NCBI RefSeq assembly: GCF_015476115.1
Contig: NZ_CP064295.1
Span: forward strand, 3,466,001 to 3,530,000
Direction: 5' to 3'
Source of the DNA: Aegicerativicinus sediminis
GTDB taxonomy: Bacteria > Bacteroidota > Bacteroidia > Flavobacteriales > Flavobacteriaceae
DNA: 64,000 bases
Position numbers and translations under genes: made by a program. The notes under the pieces were generated by a model. The model saw only the letters and a program-made list of their open reading frames with translations, ran no database searches and was not told the origin of the DNA. This document shows positions 24,270 to 33,792 of the stretch, piece after piece (position 1 is the stretch's first letter; every line of letters begins with the position of its first letter).

Positions 24270-25358
24270 CTACATTCCACTTGTAAGTCGTTTTACAAAA
24301 CGATATTCAGAAAAGAATTCCTTTAATATTACTTTAATTGTAGTATAAAGTGGTACGGCTAAAATCATCCCTACAACACTAAACAATAATCCCCCAACAA
24401 TGATAACAATAAAAATCTCTAGGGGATGGGATTTCACACTTTGACTAAATATAATTGGTTGAGAAATAAGATTGTCGAATAATTGCGCGATTGCAACACC
24501 AACCGCAACAATCATTAAAAGAGGCACCAACTCTGAACTGAAATCTGCACCGAGGTTGTTTGAAATAGTAACCAGCACCAAAACAGCAAAACCTAATAAC
24601 GGTCCTAAATAAGGCACAATATTCAATGCGGCGCATATTAATGCGATTGCAAGGGCATTAGGTATTTCGAGATACATCAACAAGATTGTATAGAAAAATG
24701 TAATTATTAATGCCTGCAATACTAATCCTAAAAAGTATCTGGACAATAATTCTTTAACATCACCCATGATTGTTATAAATTTCTGCTCATTTCTTGGATG
24801 CGCAAACGCAGTAACAACATGAGTAACCAAATCTTCATCCTTGAGTAGAAAAAAGGAAATGAACACCACTGATAATAACCCCACTACAAAATTCCCTATT
24901 TTATCGAAAAAAATATCAACAAAATTTGGGATTAGCTCTGCATTAAAGTTTCGTACATAATCGGTACGTTTAATACCTTCTATAATGTTTATTTTCTCAA
25001 CACCCAAATATTCACTCGCTTGAATGTTTAATTCATTTAAGTCCCGTTTTATTAATGCAAGATCTATATCCGCAATACTTTTGCTTTGCTCAATGATAAT
25101 GGGAACAAAAATCCAGAGCATAACAACAATATACCCTATAAACAACATTAATGTTGCAAAAGCAGCTGCGGTATTATTGAAATGTAATCTTAATTTGAAC
25201 CATGAAACTATAGGACGACCGATTAAGGCTACGACTGCAGCAATACCTATATAAAGTATCAAAGCGGAAATCTTGAAAAGGAATAGAAGTAACAGAATAA
25301 TTCCCACTATTATCCCTATAGTCCTTAAATGACCTTTAGATATATTGTTGTAGTCCAT
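24270..25358 (-). CDS. AI-2E family transporter (copy 1)
   Basis: A 362-aa membrane protein starting MDYNNISKGHLRTIGIIVG. I prefer this ATG because it aligns with the start of its paralogue (MDSKTIAKGILTAIF); the longer frame adds only MQYLYF. It has the same markers: FFLLKDEDLVTHVVTAFAHP, SRYFLGLVLQAL, NIVPYLGPLLGFAVL, SHPLEIFIVIIVGGLLF. First gene of a three-gene minus-strand run with copy 2 and the methyltransferase. Substrate unknown. Confidence 0.9.
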   Translation of the reverse strand: MDYNNISKGHLRTIGIIVGIILLLLFLFKISALILYIGIAAVVALIGRPIVSWFKLRLHFNNTAAAFATLMLFIGYIVVMLWIFVPIIIEQSKSIADIDLALIKRDLNELNIQASEYLGVEKINIIEGIKRTDYVRNFNAELIPNFVDIFFDKIGNFVVGLLSVVFISFFLLKDEDLVTHVVTAFAHPRNEQKFITIMGDVKELLSRYFLGLVLQALIITFFYTILLMYLEIPNALAIALICAALNIVPYLGPLLGFAVLVLVTISNNLGADFSSELVPLLMIVAVGVAIAQLFDNLISQPIIFSQSVKSHPLEIFIVIIVGGLLFSVVGMILAVPLYTTIKVILKEFFSEYRFVKRLTSGM

Positions 25359-25465
25359 AAAGTAAAGATATTGCAATAATAAGCAGAAGTGTTAAAGAAA
25401 TTGTACGCCTTCAAAAAATTTTATTGCTTTAAAGCAGTAATAATTAACGTTTTCATCCTATTTCC

Positions 25466-25912
25466 TTAAACGGAACCTAACTCATAGAGTGCAATGGCGG
25501 TGGCAGAAGTAACATTCATGCTATAGTTTTTCCCTAACATTGGGATATAAATTATTGAATCGCATTCCTTTAGTATCTCATTTTCAATACCATCTTTTTC
25601 ATTACCAACAATAAGAACAAGGTTGTTTGGATTTGGCACTTTAAAAGATTTTATAGGAATTGCCTCAGAGTTTAACTCAAGAGCAATTATGGACTTTTTA
25701 TCAGATTTAAATTTTTGTATTAAATCCATTGTTGACTGAGCTAACTCCCAAGTTATGAATTGATGCGCATTACGTGAAACCTTTTTTACCTTTCGAGTAT
25801 CTATACCAATATTACCAGTAAAAACCACCTTTTCAACATTGAAAGCATCAGCCAACCTAAGAAGTCCTCCTATATTCGCAGAATTAGTAATATTATGGCC
25901 TAACAGGATCAA
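25466..25912 (-). CDS. TrmH/SpoU family RNA methyltransferase
   Basis: A 148-aa single-domain SpoU enzyme. The N-terminus is MILLGHNITNSANIGGLLRL (motif 1, N.ANIG..RLA), followed by NAHQF, and near the C-terminus the knot motifs LIVGNEKDGIENEIL and IYIPMLGKNYSMNVTSATAIALYEL. There is no RNA-binding N-terminal extension, so it is a short TrmL/TrmH-like 2'-O-methyltransferase acting on tRNA or rRNA. The start codon is TTG. It ends the run from lptD leftward and lies 20 bp after DUF4159. Confidence 0.9.
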   Translation of the reverse strand: MILLGHNITNSANIGGLLRLADAFNVEKVVFTGNIGIDTRKVKKVSRNAHQFITWELAQSTMDLIQKFKSDKKSIIALELNSEAIPIKSFKVPNPNNLVLIVGNEKDGIENEILKECDSIIYIPMLGKNYSMNVTSATAIALYELGSV

Positions 25913-25932
25913 ATTAGGTTAACTCGTTAAGT

Positions 25933-26583
25933 TTAATGTTCGAAAGCGTATTTTAAGATATTAGCACCCATTTTCAATGCTTTCTCCCTTACCTCCTCTG
26001 GGTCGTTATGAACCTCGGGATCTTCCCACCCATCACCTAAGTCACTTTCATAGGTGAATAATAAAATAAGGCGCCCCTCGTGAAACAAACCTAATGCCTG
26101 TGGGCGTTTTCCATCGTGCTCATGAATTTTGGGTAATCCATTTGCAAATTGGAAAGGTGTTGAAAATATTTCATGTGAAGTTGGTAATTCTTTCAACTCC
26201 TGATCCGGGAAAACCTTTTTCAATTCACGCTCTAAATAAGGTTTTATGCCGTAATTGTCATCAATATGAATAAACCCTCCAGACAGCAAATAATCCCTTA
26301 AGTTCTGGGCATCATCTTCACTGAAAAATACATTTCCATGACCCGTCATATGCACAAATGGATATTGAAACAAGTCTTCACTTCCAACCTCGACCGTCTC
26401 TGGTTTCGCATCTAGTTTGCTGTCTATTTCGCTGTTGCAAAAGGAAATCAAGTTTTTTAAAGCCGTAGGGTTACTGTACCAATCGCCACCTCCTTTGTAT
26501 TGCAACACAGCAATCTTTTGGCCAAAGGCGTTAATGTTTATCAACAAAAATGAAATAAGTATTAAGGGAAAGATTCGGCTCAT
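25933..26583 (-). CDS. DUF4159 domain exported protein
   Basis: A 216-aa protein with a signal peptide (MSRIFPLILISFLLININAFG) and DUF4159 features: AVLQYKGGGDWYSNPTALKN, FPFVHMTGHGNVFFS, GGFIHIDDNYG, PQALGLFHEGRLILLFTYES and NILKYAFEH. The fold is flavodoxin-like/GATase-like and common in Bacteroidota; function is not established. It lies between rsmE and a SpoU methyltransferase on one strand, in the usual flavobacterial order. Confidence 0.9.
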   Translation of the reverse strand: MSRIFPLILISFLLININAFGQKIAVLQYKGGGDWYSNPTALKNLISFCNSEIDSKLDAKPETVEVGSEDLFQYPFVHMTGHGNVFFSEDDAQNLRDYLLSGGFIHIDDNYGIKPYLERELKKVFPDQELKELPTSHEIFSTPFQFANGLPKIHEHDGKRPQALGLFHEGRLILLFTYESDLGDGWEDPEVHNDPEEVREKALKMGANILKYAFEH

Positions 26584-26639
26584 AGTTCAAATGTAAACAT
26601 TCTCGTTAATGCTTGTTCCAACTTTACGAATGTTTGATC

Positions 26640-27344
26640 TTATTGATTGATAAAATTTACACTATGACAGACCACAACACCTGCAGTTTCAGTCCTTAAG
26701 CGAGAATCGCCAAGACTTATAGGTTTACAACCTTTAGACAAGGCATTTTCAATTTCTTTTGTAGAGAAATCACCCTCAGGACCAATAAGTATTGTATAAT
26801 TTTTAGAAGGTTCAACTACATGCTTTAACAATACTCTTTCCTGAGGTTCACAATGCGCGATTAGAACTTGGTTGCTTTTAAATAATTCCAATGCCTTCTG
26901 AAAATCAGTTAAATCGTTCAATTTAGGTTTATAGGACTTTAAAGACTGCTTCATCGCCGATTCTATAATTCGCTCACAACGGTCTATTTTTATAATTTTA
27001 CGTTCGCTATTGTCACAAATGATTGGGGTTATTTCAGAAATACCAATTTCCGTAGATTTCTCCAAGAACCATTCAAAACGATCTATATTCTTGGTAGGAG
27101 CAATTAAAATATGGAGATAATAGGGCAGAGGTTGTTGCTCTACAACACTTACAATTTCTACTTCACATCTCTTAAAATCATTGGATATAAGCTTTCCTTC
27201 AAATATCAACCCTTCACCATTTGTAATATGGAGCGAGTCGCCAATACTCTTTCTCAAAACCTTTGCTATATGCCGACTTTCATCTTTATCAAAAACCAGA
27301 TGCCTTGAATCACGCTTTAGGTCGCTATTATAGAACAATTGCAT
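26640..27344 (-). CDS. rsmE: 16S rRNA (uracil1498-N3)-methyltransferase RsmE
   Basis: A 234-aa protein. N-terminal PUA-like part (FDKDESRHIAKVLRKSIGD, HITNGEGLIFEG), then the SPOUT knot: LIAPTKNIDRFEWFLEKSTE, GISEITPIICDNSERK, LIGPEGDFSTKEIENALSKG and LGDSRLRTETAGVV. These are the classic RsmE motifs; length is normal. It methylates N3 of U1498 in 16S rRNA. 9 bp after guaC in the same run. Confidence 0.95.
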   Translation of the reverse strand: MQLFYNSDLKRDSRHLVFDKDESRHIAKVLRKSIGDSLHITNGEGLIFEGKLISNDFKRCEVEIVSVVEQQPLPYYLHILIAPTKNIDRFEWFLEKSTEIGISEITPIICDNSERKIIKIDRCERIIESAMKQSLKSYKPKLNDLTDFQKALELFKSNQVLIAHCEPQERVLLKHVVEPSKNYTILIGPEGDFSTKEIENALSKGCKPISLGDSRLRTETAGVVVCHSVNFINQ

Positions 27345-27353
27345 TGTAGTAAA

Positions 27354-28394
27354 TTACTCTGTATAAATCCTATTTTCTTGTTCAGAAACCTGAATAAAAG
27401 TAGTGCGTTTGGTAAGTTCTTTTAATCGTTTCGCACCCACATAGGTGCAAGTACTGCGAATACCACCTAATATATCCTTTATTGTTTCCTCAACAGCACC
27501 ACGGTAGGGTACTCTTACGGCCTTACCTTCACTTGCACGATAATCCGCAACTCCCCCTTGATGTTTGTCCATTGCGGTTTTGGAACTCATCCCATAGAAT
27601 TCCTTATATGTATTGCCATTTACCTCAATTTGTTCACCACCGCTTTCATCATGTCCTGCTAACATACCACCTAACATTACAAAATCAGCGCCTGCACCAA
27701 AAGCCTTAGAAAGATCTCCTGGTACTGCACATCCACCATCACTTATTATTTGACCTCCTAAACCATGGGCCGCGTCAGCACATTCAATAATTGCTGAAAG
27801 TTGAGGATATCCTACACCGGTTTTAATCCTAGTGGTACAAACTGATCCTGGCCCTATACCTACTTTTATTAAATCCGCACCTGCAAGCAATAATTCCTCT
27901 ACCATCTCACCTGTAACTACATTACCCGCCATTATGGTTTTGGATGGAAATTTTTCCCTAACCTTTTTTACAAAATCAACAAAGTGTTCTGAATAGCCAT
28001 TTGCAACATCAATACAAATAAATTTTAATTGAGGAACCTGCTCTAATACCTGTTCTAGTTTTTTTAAATCTGATTTGCCAATACCGGTACTCACAGAAAC
28101 ATAGTCGAAAATTGATTCATTAGAGTTATCAGCAAAAAACTTCCATTCTTCTATTAAATAATGCTTGTGGATTGCAGTAAACATTTGATGTTTAGACAAA
28201 ACTTTAGACATCTCAAACGTACCTACAGTATCCATATTAGCGGCCATGATTGGTATACCAGACCATGAAAATTTTGAATGCAAAAAAGTAAATTCTCGAA
28301 CAAGACTAACCTCTGAACGACTTTTTAAAGTTGATCGTTTTGGTCTAATCATCACATCTTTAAATCCTAATTTTATGTCCTGTTCAATTCTCAT
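27354..28394 (-). CDS. guaC: GMP reductase
   Basis: A 346-aa IMPDH/GMPR-family TIM barrel. It shows [20 protein letters not shown], the phosphate-binding [10 protein letters not shown], the catalytic cysteine loop [15 protein letters not shown] and the NADPH/GMP region [20 protein letters not shown]. There is no CBS pair, and the C-terminus EQENRIYTE fits GMP reductase rather than IMP dehydrogenase. It converts GMP to IMP for purine salvage. Located between ridA and rsmE in a tightly spaced run. Confidence 0.95.
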   Translation of the reverse strand: MRIEQDIKLGFKDVMIRPKRSTLKSRSEVSLVREFTFLHSKFSWSGIPIMAANMDTVGTFEMSKVLSKHQMFTAIHKHYLIEEWKFFADNSNESIFDYVSVSTGIGKSDLKKLEQVLEQVPQLKFICIDVANGYSEHFVDFVKKVREKFPSKTIMAGNVVTGEMVEELLLAGADLIKVGIGPGSVCTTRIKTGVGYPQLSAIIECADAAHGLGGQIISDGGCAVPGDLSKAFGAGADFVMLGGMLAGHDESGGEQIEVNGNTYKEFYGMSSKTAMDKHQGGVADYRASEGKAVRVPYRGAVEETIKDILGGIRSTCTYVGAKRLKELTKRTTFIQVSEQENRIYTE

Positions 28395-28403
28395 GTTTAC
28401 TTT

Positions 28404-28784
28404 TTATAACACAGCTATCATACTGATTTCCACATTAACGCTTTTCGGTAATCTGGAAACTTCCACCGTTTCTCTTGCAGGTGCTGTTTCCGACTTAAAA
28501 TAGCGACCATAGACCTCATTGATACTTTTAAAATTATTCATGTCGCTAATAAATATTGAAGTCTTAACCACGTTTTCAAAAGTGGCATTGGCCTGATTTA
28601 AAATCGCTTTTAAATTTTCCATTACCTGTTCAGTCTCCTCAGTTATAGAATTAATCCTCAACTCCCCATTTTCTGGATCAAGGGCAATTTGCCCAGATAT
28701 GAACAACATATTACCAGAAAGAACTGCCTGATTGTAAGGTCCGATTGGAGCTGGAGCTTCTGATGTTTGAATTATTTTTTTCAT
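28404..28784 (-). CDS. ridA: RidA family 2-iminobutanoate/2-iminopropanoate deaminase
   Basis: A 126-aa RidA/YjgF protein: SEAPAPIGPYNQAV at the start, FISGQIALDPENGEL, an asparagine-rich middle and ESAPARETVEVSRLPK-type end (SETAPARETVEVSRL). Arg of PARE binds the substrate carboxylate in the family. It hydrolyses reactive enamines/imines, mainly from threonine dehydratase. It is 23 bp downstream of lptD, an order common in Flavobacteriia. Confidence 0.95.
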   Translation of the reverse strand: MKKIIQTSEAPAPIGPYNQAVLSGNMLFISGQIALDPENGELRINSITEETEQVMENLKAILNQANATFENVVKTSIFISDMNNFKSINEVYGRYFKSETAPARETVEVSRLPKSVNVEISMIAVL

Positions 28785-28807
28785 TGTAGTTATTGATTAG
28801 TTGATTT

Positions 28808-31516
28808 CTAAAGTTGCTGATCGCGTTCTCTACGCTTGTCGTATTTCAAATCCTTCAAGAATTGAGAACTGATACCAATAAAGAAGTTCCATTGCCCATA
28901 TGTGCCAAAAGGAACCCATCTAAAACTCATCCTCCAGCTCATCAAATCACGTTCAAAATTTAATGTAGTAAAGGTAAAACCTTTATTTACCAAGTCATAA
29001 CCAGAAGAAACGCCAACCCTCCAATTGGGAGAAAGTTCCACATCTCCAGAAAACATTAAGGAATGGGAAGAAATTTGATTTTGTCTTGCATTATTGGAAT
29101 AATTAAGGGCATAGGCAATACGTAAATTCCAAGGTATAGCGTAATTGTAAAATTCCGATTTCGTTTCATCGTCCTTATCCTTATTCTTAAACGACTGACC
29201 CGTTATATCTAGAGGATCTCCAAAGAGGTCATCAGCCCTACCGCCACTTTGCACGGATTCTTCAATTGCCTCTTCGCTCATATCATCATCGCCACTCTTC
29301 TTAAAACTATTGTTGTTTAAAGAGTAACTCATGTTAAGACTTGCAGAAGTCATCCTAAACAAACTACCGCCATTATTGATGTTCAATTTATCTATTCTCC
29401 TATTATTATTATCTAAGGCGTATGGATCTAGTGTAGCACCAAAGTTGATACTCATTTTCTTCTTAAGGATTTGGGTACCACCAGACATTCTTATAGGTGA
29501 AATCCTCAATGAATCTGCAGCAAAATTATAAGCAGTGGAGAAATTTAAATTGTTTAAAATTGTAATCTTTTCAGGTTCTACTGAGGTTGAATCCTTAGAT
29601 CTGACCTTGGCTTCAATATTGTTTCCAACGGAAATACCCATTGAACTTGAAAAATTCTGGGTTGGCGTCCCAAAAATGGATTGTTCAAATCTAGTATAAT
29701 CTTCCAAAGTGGTGCCGTTGGCATCTATAATAGTGTAAGTATCATAATATTGATCAAAGGCTGGATTAATATTGTAAGAAATCGATGGTCTTATCACATG
29801 CCGAATTGCATGGATTTTCGGATCATTGTCATCCCGTTTAAAATTGAACATTCCATAAATGGTCGTTCCAACACTAGTACTGAAGTTATAAGTTCTGAAG
29901 CTATCAAATTCGTTTAATTCTTCAGTTACGACTTCTTCCTCTACGGGATCCCAATACTTCCTAATTGGATTAAGGGTCCAATTTTCTTCATAATTGGCAC
30001 CAGCACTTACACTGAAATACTTAAATACTTTAAAGTTTGTGGATATCGGAATTGAATGCCTTGCTCCAACTCTAGCATCCTGGAACATTTCGCTCTTAAA
30101 AAATAAGGAATCAGTAGTCTGTATTCTGTTTTCTGCCCTTACATTGTATTGTAAATTAATATTCTGAAACAAACCTTTTTTAGACCCCACCTTCGGTGCA
30201 AAAGGGAATATTCTACTAACGCTACCTTGAAATGTTGGCAGAGTCATATTAATAATTTGGGTATTAGTGTTCTGTTGGTGAGTAGCAGTTAAATTGATAT
30301 TTACCTGAGGTTCGCCTTGAAAAGTTCTAGAATACGACACCGAAGAGGATAGAGTGTTATTCAAGACATTTGATAGATTGGCTTGGCTTATTGATTGTTG
30401 GTAATAACGACTACTACCTAAGTTAACAGAAGCTGAAAATCTAGAATTTGGGTTAGATTTAGCATCTTGACTATGAGACCACCTAATATTGTAAAGTGTA
30501 GATTGTGAATAATCCGGAAAACCTCTTTCGCTACTAACAATCTTTTCATATCTAAAACCAAAACTTCCTCTAAATTTATATCGCCAAGCATAATTAGATT
30601 CAGCTTTTAACCCATAACTTCCATTAGTATAATAATCAGCCAAAATCGCCAAATCTGCATAATCACTTATGGCAAAATAATAACCTAAATTTTGCAGGTT
30701 ATATCCACGATCGTTTGCAGTGTCCTCTCCAAAACTAGGAAGTAATATTCCAGATGTTTGCTTATTCGTCAAAGGGAAAAAAGCAAACGGTAGCCAAATT
30801 GGAGTAGGGACCCCATAAATTTCCATATTGGTTGATCCTACCACAATCTTTTTATCAGGGACTAATTTTATTTTAGACGCAATAAACTCATATTCAGGGT
30901 CATCTAAATTTTCTGAAGTAGTAAATCTTCCTTTTTCAAGAAAGTAAACAGAATCATTTTCTTTTTTGGTTTTAGGTGCAAATACATTGAATTCACTTTG
31001 TTCTGTCCTTGAATTAAAAACCAATGCTTTCTTAGAATCCGTATTGAAAATAATAGAATCGGGTTCAATTACATTAGCACCTTGCTTAAAGACTGGATGT
31101 TGGGAATATTCGCCAGAGGTATCCTTCAATCTACCTGCATACACCAAGTTCTTTTCATAATCTATTATAATGATACCAGAGGTAATTTCCATATCTTCAT
31201 AGGAAACTTTTGCGTCATTATATAGTGTTATAGTCTTGGTTTTCTGATTGATTGCCGTATAATCGGTAGCACTATAATTAACAATACTGCTGAGAAGCCC
31301 CTTTTTCTTAGGAATTGAATCTGCAACAATCGTATCCGTTTCCTTTAAAGCTTCACCAATTTCCGGAATACTATCATTTTTAACAATTGTTGTGTCCTTT
31401 TCTACGTTAGGATTAATAGTTTGAATGCGCGGTGGAACATCCTGAGAATAGCCAGAAATGTTAATAAGTACTGTAAAACTTACCGTAAATACGAATTGTT
31501 TAAAGAGAGTGTGCAA
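28808..31516 (-). CDS. lptD: LPS assembly outer-membrane protein LptD
   Basis: A ~902-aa protein beginning at a TTG at 31516, giving LHTLFKQFVFTVSFTVLINI with SGYSQ as the signal peptide end. A longer frame from 31606 would add 30 residues across a promoter-like TACTTTTG (31565-31572), so I reject it. After the signal comes the LptA-like beta-jellyroll region (ITLYNDAKVSYEDMEITSGI, YEFIASKIKLVPDKKIVVGS), then PTPIWLPFAFFPLTNKQTSG and a very long strand-rich C-terminal barrel. This is the Bacteroidota LptD, which inserts lipopolysaccharide into the outer membrane with an LptE partner not seen here. It is divergent from an amidase gene. Confidence 0.9.
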   Translation of the reverse strand: MHTLFKQFVFTVSFTVLINISGYSQDVPPRIQTINPNVEKDTTIVKNDSIPEIGEALKETDTIVADSIPKKKGLLSSIVNYSATDYTAINQKTKTITLYNDAKVSYEDMEITSGIIIIDYEKNLVYAGRLKDTSGEYSQHPVFKQGANVIEPDSIIFNTDSKKALVFNSRTEQSEFNVFAPKTKKENDSVYFLEKGRFTTSENLDDPEYEFIASKIKLVPDKKIVVGSTNMEIYGVPTPIWLPFAFFPLTNKQTSGILLPSFGEDTANDRGYNLQNLGYYFAISDYADLAILADYYTNGSYGLKAESNYAWRYKFRGSFGFRYEKIVSSERGFPDYSQSTLYNIRWSHSQDAKSNPNSRFSASVNLGSSRYYQQSISQANLSNVLNNTLSSSVSYSRTFQGEPQVNINLTATHQQNTNTQIINMTLPTFQGSVSRIFPFAPKVGSKKGLFQNINLQYNVRAENRIQTTDSLFFKSEMFQDARVGARHSIPISTNFKVFKYFSVSAGANYEENWTLNPIRKYWDPVEEEVVTEELNEFDSFRTYNFSTSVGTTIYGMFNFKRDDNDPKIHAIRHVIRPSISYNINPAFDQYYDTYTIIDANGTTLEDYTRFEQSIFGTPTQNFSSSMGISVGNNIEAKVRSKDSTSVEPEKITILNNLNFSTAYNFAADSLRISPIRMSGGTQILKKKMSINFGATLDPYALDNNNRRIDKLNINNGGSLFRMTSASLNMSYSLNNNSFKKSGDDDMSEEAIEESVQSGGRADDLFGDPLDITGQSFKNKDKDDETKSEFYNYAIPWNLRIAYALNYSNNARQNQISSHSLMFSGDVELSPNWRVGVSSGYDLVNKGFTFTTLNFERDLMSWRMSFRWVPFGTYGQWNFFIGISSQFLKDLKYDKRRERDQQL

Positions 31517-31564
31517 TTTCTTTAAATGTATTTTTGTAAACGTCTGGCTCGGTTTTTGAATTGC

Positions 31565-31572
31565 CAAAAGTA
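31565..31572 (-). promoter_or_regulatory. promoter -7 element for lptD
   Basis: TACTTTTG on the minus strand matches TAnnTTTG. It lies ~50 bp upstream of the preferred TTG start of lptD and inside the longer alternative frame, which decides the start. Confidence 0.6.
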
Positions 31573-31652
31573 CATATATTTTTGGTAGCCTTTTAATAGA
31601 ATTCAAAAGTTTACCGCCCTAATCAAACTGTTAGTAAATAGACTTAACATTT

Positions 31653-32759
31653 ATGAAAACGTATTTGATAAAGCCATTTGTATTTATCTCATTAATATTA
31701 ACAACTTTTTACCTTTCTGCCTCAAATCCAAATAACCCTGATAACAAATTTGTAGTTGTTTTAGATGCGGGCCATGGAGGAAAAGATCCGGGAAGGCCAA
31801 CAAATTTTGGCTATAAGGAAAAAGATATTGCCTTAAAGATAGTTCTTGAATTAGGAAAGAAACTACAAAAAGATCCTCAAATTAAAGTTATTTATACAAG
31901 AACCACTGATGTTTTTGTTGATCTCTTCGATAGGGGCAAAATTGCCAATAAAGCTGATGCGGACCTTTTTGTCTCAGTTCATTGCAATGCACATCACACA
32001 CAAGCATATGGAACAGAGACTTATGTGTTAGGACTATCTAGAACCAAAACTAATTTTGAGGTAGCAAAGGCAGAAAATGAGGTAATTTATTTAGAAGATA
32101 ATTACGAAGCTAAGTATGACGGTTTCGACCCTAACTCGCCAGAATCTTATATAGGTCTTACCTTGATGCAGGAGGAATATTTAGATCAAAGTATTCTGTT
32201 AGCCCGATTTATTGAAGATAATTTTTCTAACAACTTAAAGCGCAAGAGTAGAGGTGTTAAGTATGCCGGACTTATCGTATTACACCAAACATACATGCCA
32301 AGTGTTTTGGTGGAAACTGGTTTTATTACGAATAGATCAGAAGGTGATTTCTTAAATTCTAAACGAGGGCAGGACCAGATGTCGACTTCTATTGCTAATG
32401 CTATTTTCAATTACAAGAAACGAATCGATCAAAATGTGGGGACACACCTCGATGAAGTGATGCAAACCCAACGGCCTAAAATTATTGAAGAATCAGATGT
32501 TGTTTTCAAAATCCAAATTGCTGCTGGAAAGCGAAAGATACTAACCGAACCATCTAATTTTAAAGGGCTTACAGATGTAACTATGGAAGATAGTTCAGAT
32601 TTCATAAGATATTACTACGGAAATACACCGGTATATTCTGAGGCTTTGCGCCTTCAAAAAGAAGCTAAAGCCAAAGGATACCCCTCATGTTTCATAGTAG
32701 CCTATAAGAATGGTGAAAAAATTGACGTTTCTGAGGCAAGAAAAAGCAGTTCCAATTAA
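31653..32759 (+). CDS. N-acetylmuramoyl-L-alanine amidase (Amidase_3)
   Basis: A 368-aa exported hydrolase. Signal peptide MKTYLIKPFVFISLILTTFY. Amidase_3 core at ~33-260: VVLDAGHGGKDPGRPTNFGY (zinc His), KEKDIALKIVLELGKKL (Glu), FVSVHCNAHH (zinc His) and SVLVETGFITN (catalytic Glu). The C-terminal ~90 residues (VVFKIQIAAGKRKI, CFIVAYKNGEKI) look like a SPOR-type septal peptidoglycan-binding domain. AmiC-like enzymes cleave peptidoglycan stem peptides during cell division. Divergent from lptD and 55 bp before an MCE gene. Confidence 0.93.
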   Translation: MKTYLIKPFVFISLILTTFYLSASNPNNPDNKFVVVLDAGHGGKDPGRPTNFGYKEKDIALKIVLELGKKLQKDPQIKVIYTRTTDVFVDLFDRGKIANKADADLFVSVHCNAHHTQAYGTETYVLGLSRTKTNFEVAKAENEVIYLEDNYEAKYDGFDPNSPESYIGLTLMQEEYLDQSILLARFIEDNFSNNLKRKSRGVKYAGLIVLHQTYMPSVLVETGFITNRSEGDFLNSKRGQDQMSTSIANAIFNYKKRIDQNVGTHLDEVMQTQRPKIIEESDVVFKIQIAAGKRKILTEPSNFKGLTDVTMEDSSDFIRYYYGNTPVYSEALRLQKEAKAKGYPSCFIVAYKNGEKIDVSEARKSSSN

Positions 32760-32783
32760 AAATAATCTTAATATTTTTATACT

Positions 32784-32791
32784 TACTTTTG
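32784..32791 (+). promoter_or_regulatory. promoter -7 element before the MCE gene
   Basis: TACTTTTG matches TAnnTTTG and lies 24 bp upstream of the TTG start of the MCE gene. It may add a second promoter within the amidase-MCE run. Confidence 0.5.
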
Positions 32792-32814
32792 TTAGCAACC
32801 AAATTACTTGACCA

Positions 32815-33789
32815 TTGAAGATCTCTAGAGAAGTAAAAACCGCAATCCTTGTAATCTCGGGGATTATTTTATTTATATATATCTACAATTTTCTGAAAGG
32901 GGATAACTTGCTAACATCGTCGAGAATTTATTACGCTTATTACGATAATGTGGAAGGTTTATCACCTTCAACCCCCGTTACAATTAATGGATTGAATGTA
33001 GGTAAGGTTCAGACAATTACATTTGACGAAGATGGATCTGGGAGGCTGCTTGTAAAAATGATTGTGGAAAACAATTTTAAATTTTCAGAAAATAGCACAG
33101 CTGAGCTATATGAAGCGGGATTAATTGGAGGTAAGGCTATTGCCATTGTTCCGGCTAACGACGGTGCTCCTGCTGCTAAAGATGAGGCCGTTTTGAAGTC
33201 TGAAATTAAGGCCGGTTTATCTGAATTAGTTAATAGACGGCTTACACCACTTCAAGAGAAGATTGAGAATACTATGGTAAGTGGAGATTCATTATTAACA
33301 AATTTCAACACAATATTTGATGATAACACCAAAAAGAATTTGCAAGATGCAATTGCCGAATTGAAACAAACTATAGTAGTGTTCAAGGAAATGGGAAATA
33401 GTGTTAATGCCTTAGTTTCTGCAAATGATGAAAAACTGGGCAGGACACTGGATAATTTTGAAAATGTCTCAAGTGATCTAGCACAAATCTCCGATTCTCT
33501 TGCGAGAGCTGACCTTGCAGGGACTTTAAAAGAATTACAAGGTGCCGTAGAAAATTTCAATCAATTATTGTCAAGTGTTAACAACGGGGAAGGATCTGTT
33601 GGAAAACTACTCAATGACGAAAAATTATATGCAAATTTAGAAGGTGCTTCTAAACAATTGGAAATGTTGTTGCAAGACATGAAACTTAATCCTAAGCGTT
33701 ACGTCCATTTTTCACTTTTTGGTAAACGTCCAAAACCTTACGACGCTCAAGAAAATATGGAGGAAGATAGCCTACAGCTACAAAACTAA
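32815..33789 (+). CDS. MCE/MlaD family lipid-transport protein
   Basis: A 324-aa protein starting at TTG (MKISREVKTAILVISGIILF). One N-terminal membrane helix (~8-26) anchors it. An MCE domain (~35-125) follows: YYDNVEGLSPSTPVTINGLN, GKVQTITFDEDGSG, and a C-terminal helical, asparagine-rich needle (LADLAGTLKELQGAVENFNQ region) typical of MlaD-type subunits. It shuttles phospholipids between membranes, normally with an MlaE permease and MlaF ATPase, neither seen in the window. Next gene starts 3 bp later. Confidence 0.92.
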   Translation: MKISREVKTAILVISGIILFIYIYNFLKGDNLLTSSRIYYAYYDNVEGLSPSTPVTINGLNVGKVQTITFDEDGSGRLLVKMIVENNFKFSENSTAELYEAGLIGGKAIAIVPANDGAPAAKDEAVLKSEIKAGLSELVNRRLTPLQEKIENTMVSGDSLLTNFNTIFDDNTKKNLQDAIAELKQTIVVFKEMGNSVNALVSANDEKLGRTLDNFENVSSDLAQISDSLARADLAGTLKELQGAVENFNQLLSSVNNGEGSVGKLLNDEKLYANLEGASKQLEMLLQDMKLNPKRYVHFSLFGKRPKPYDAQENMEEDSLQLQN

Positions 33790-33792
33790 TTA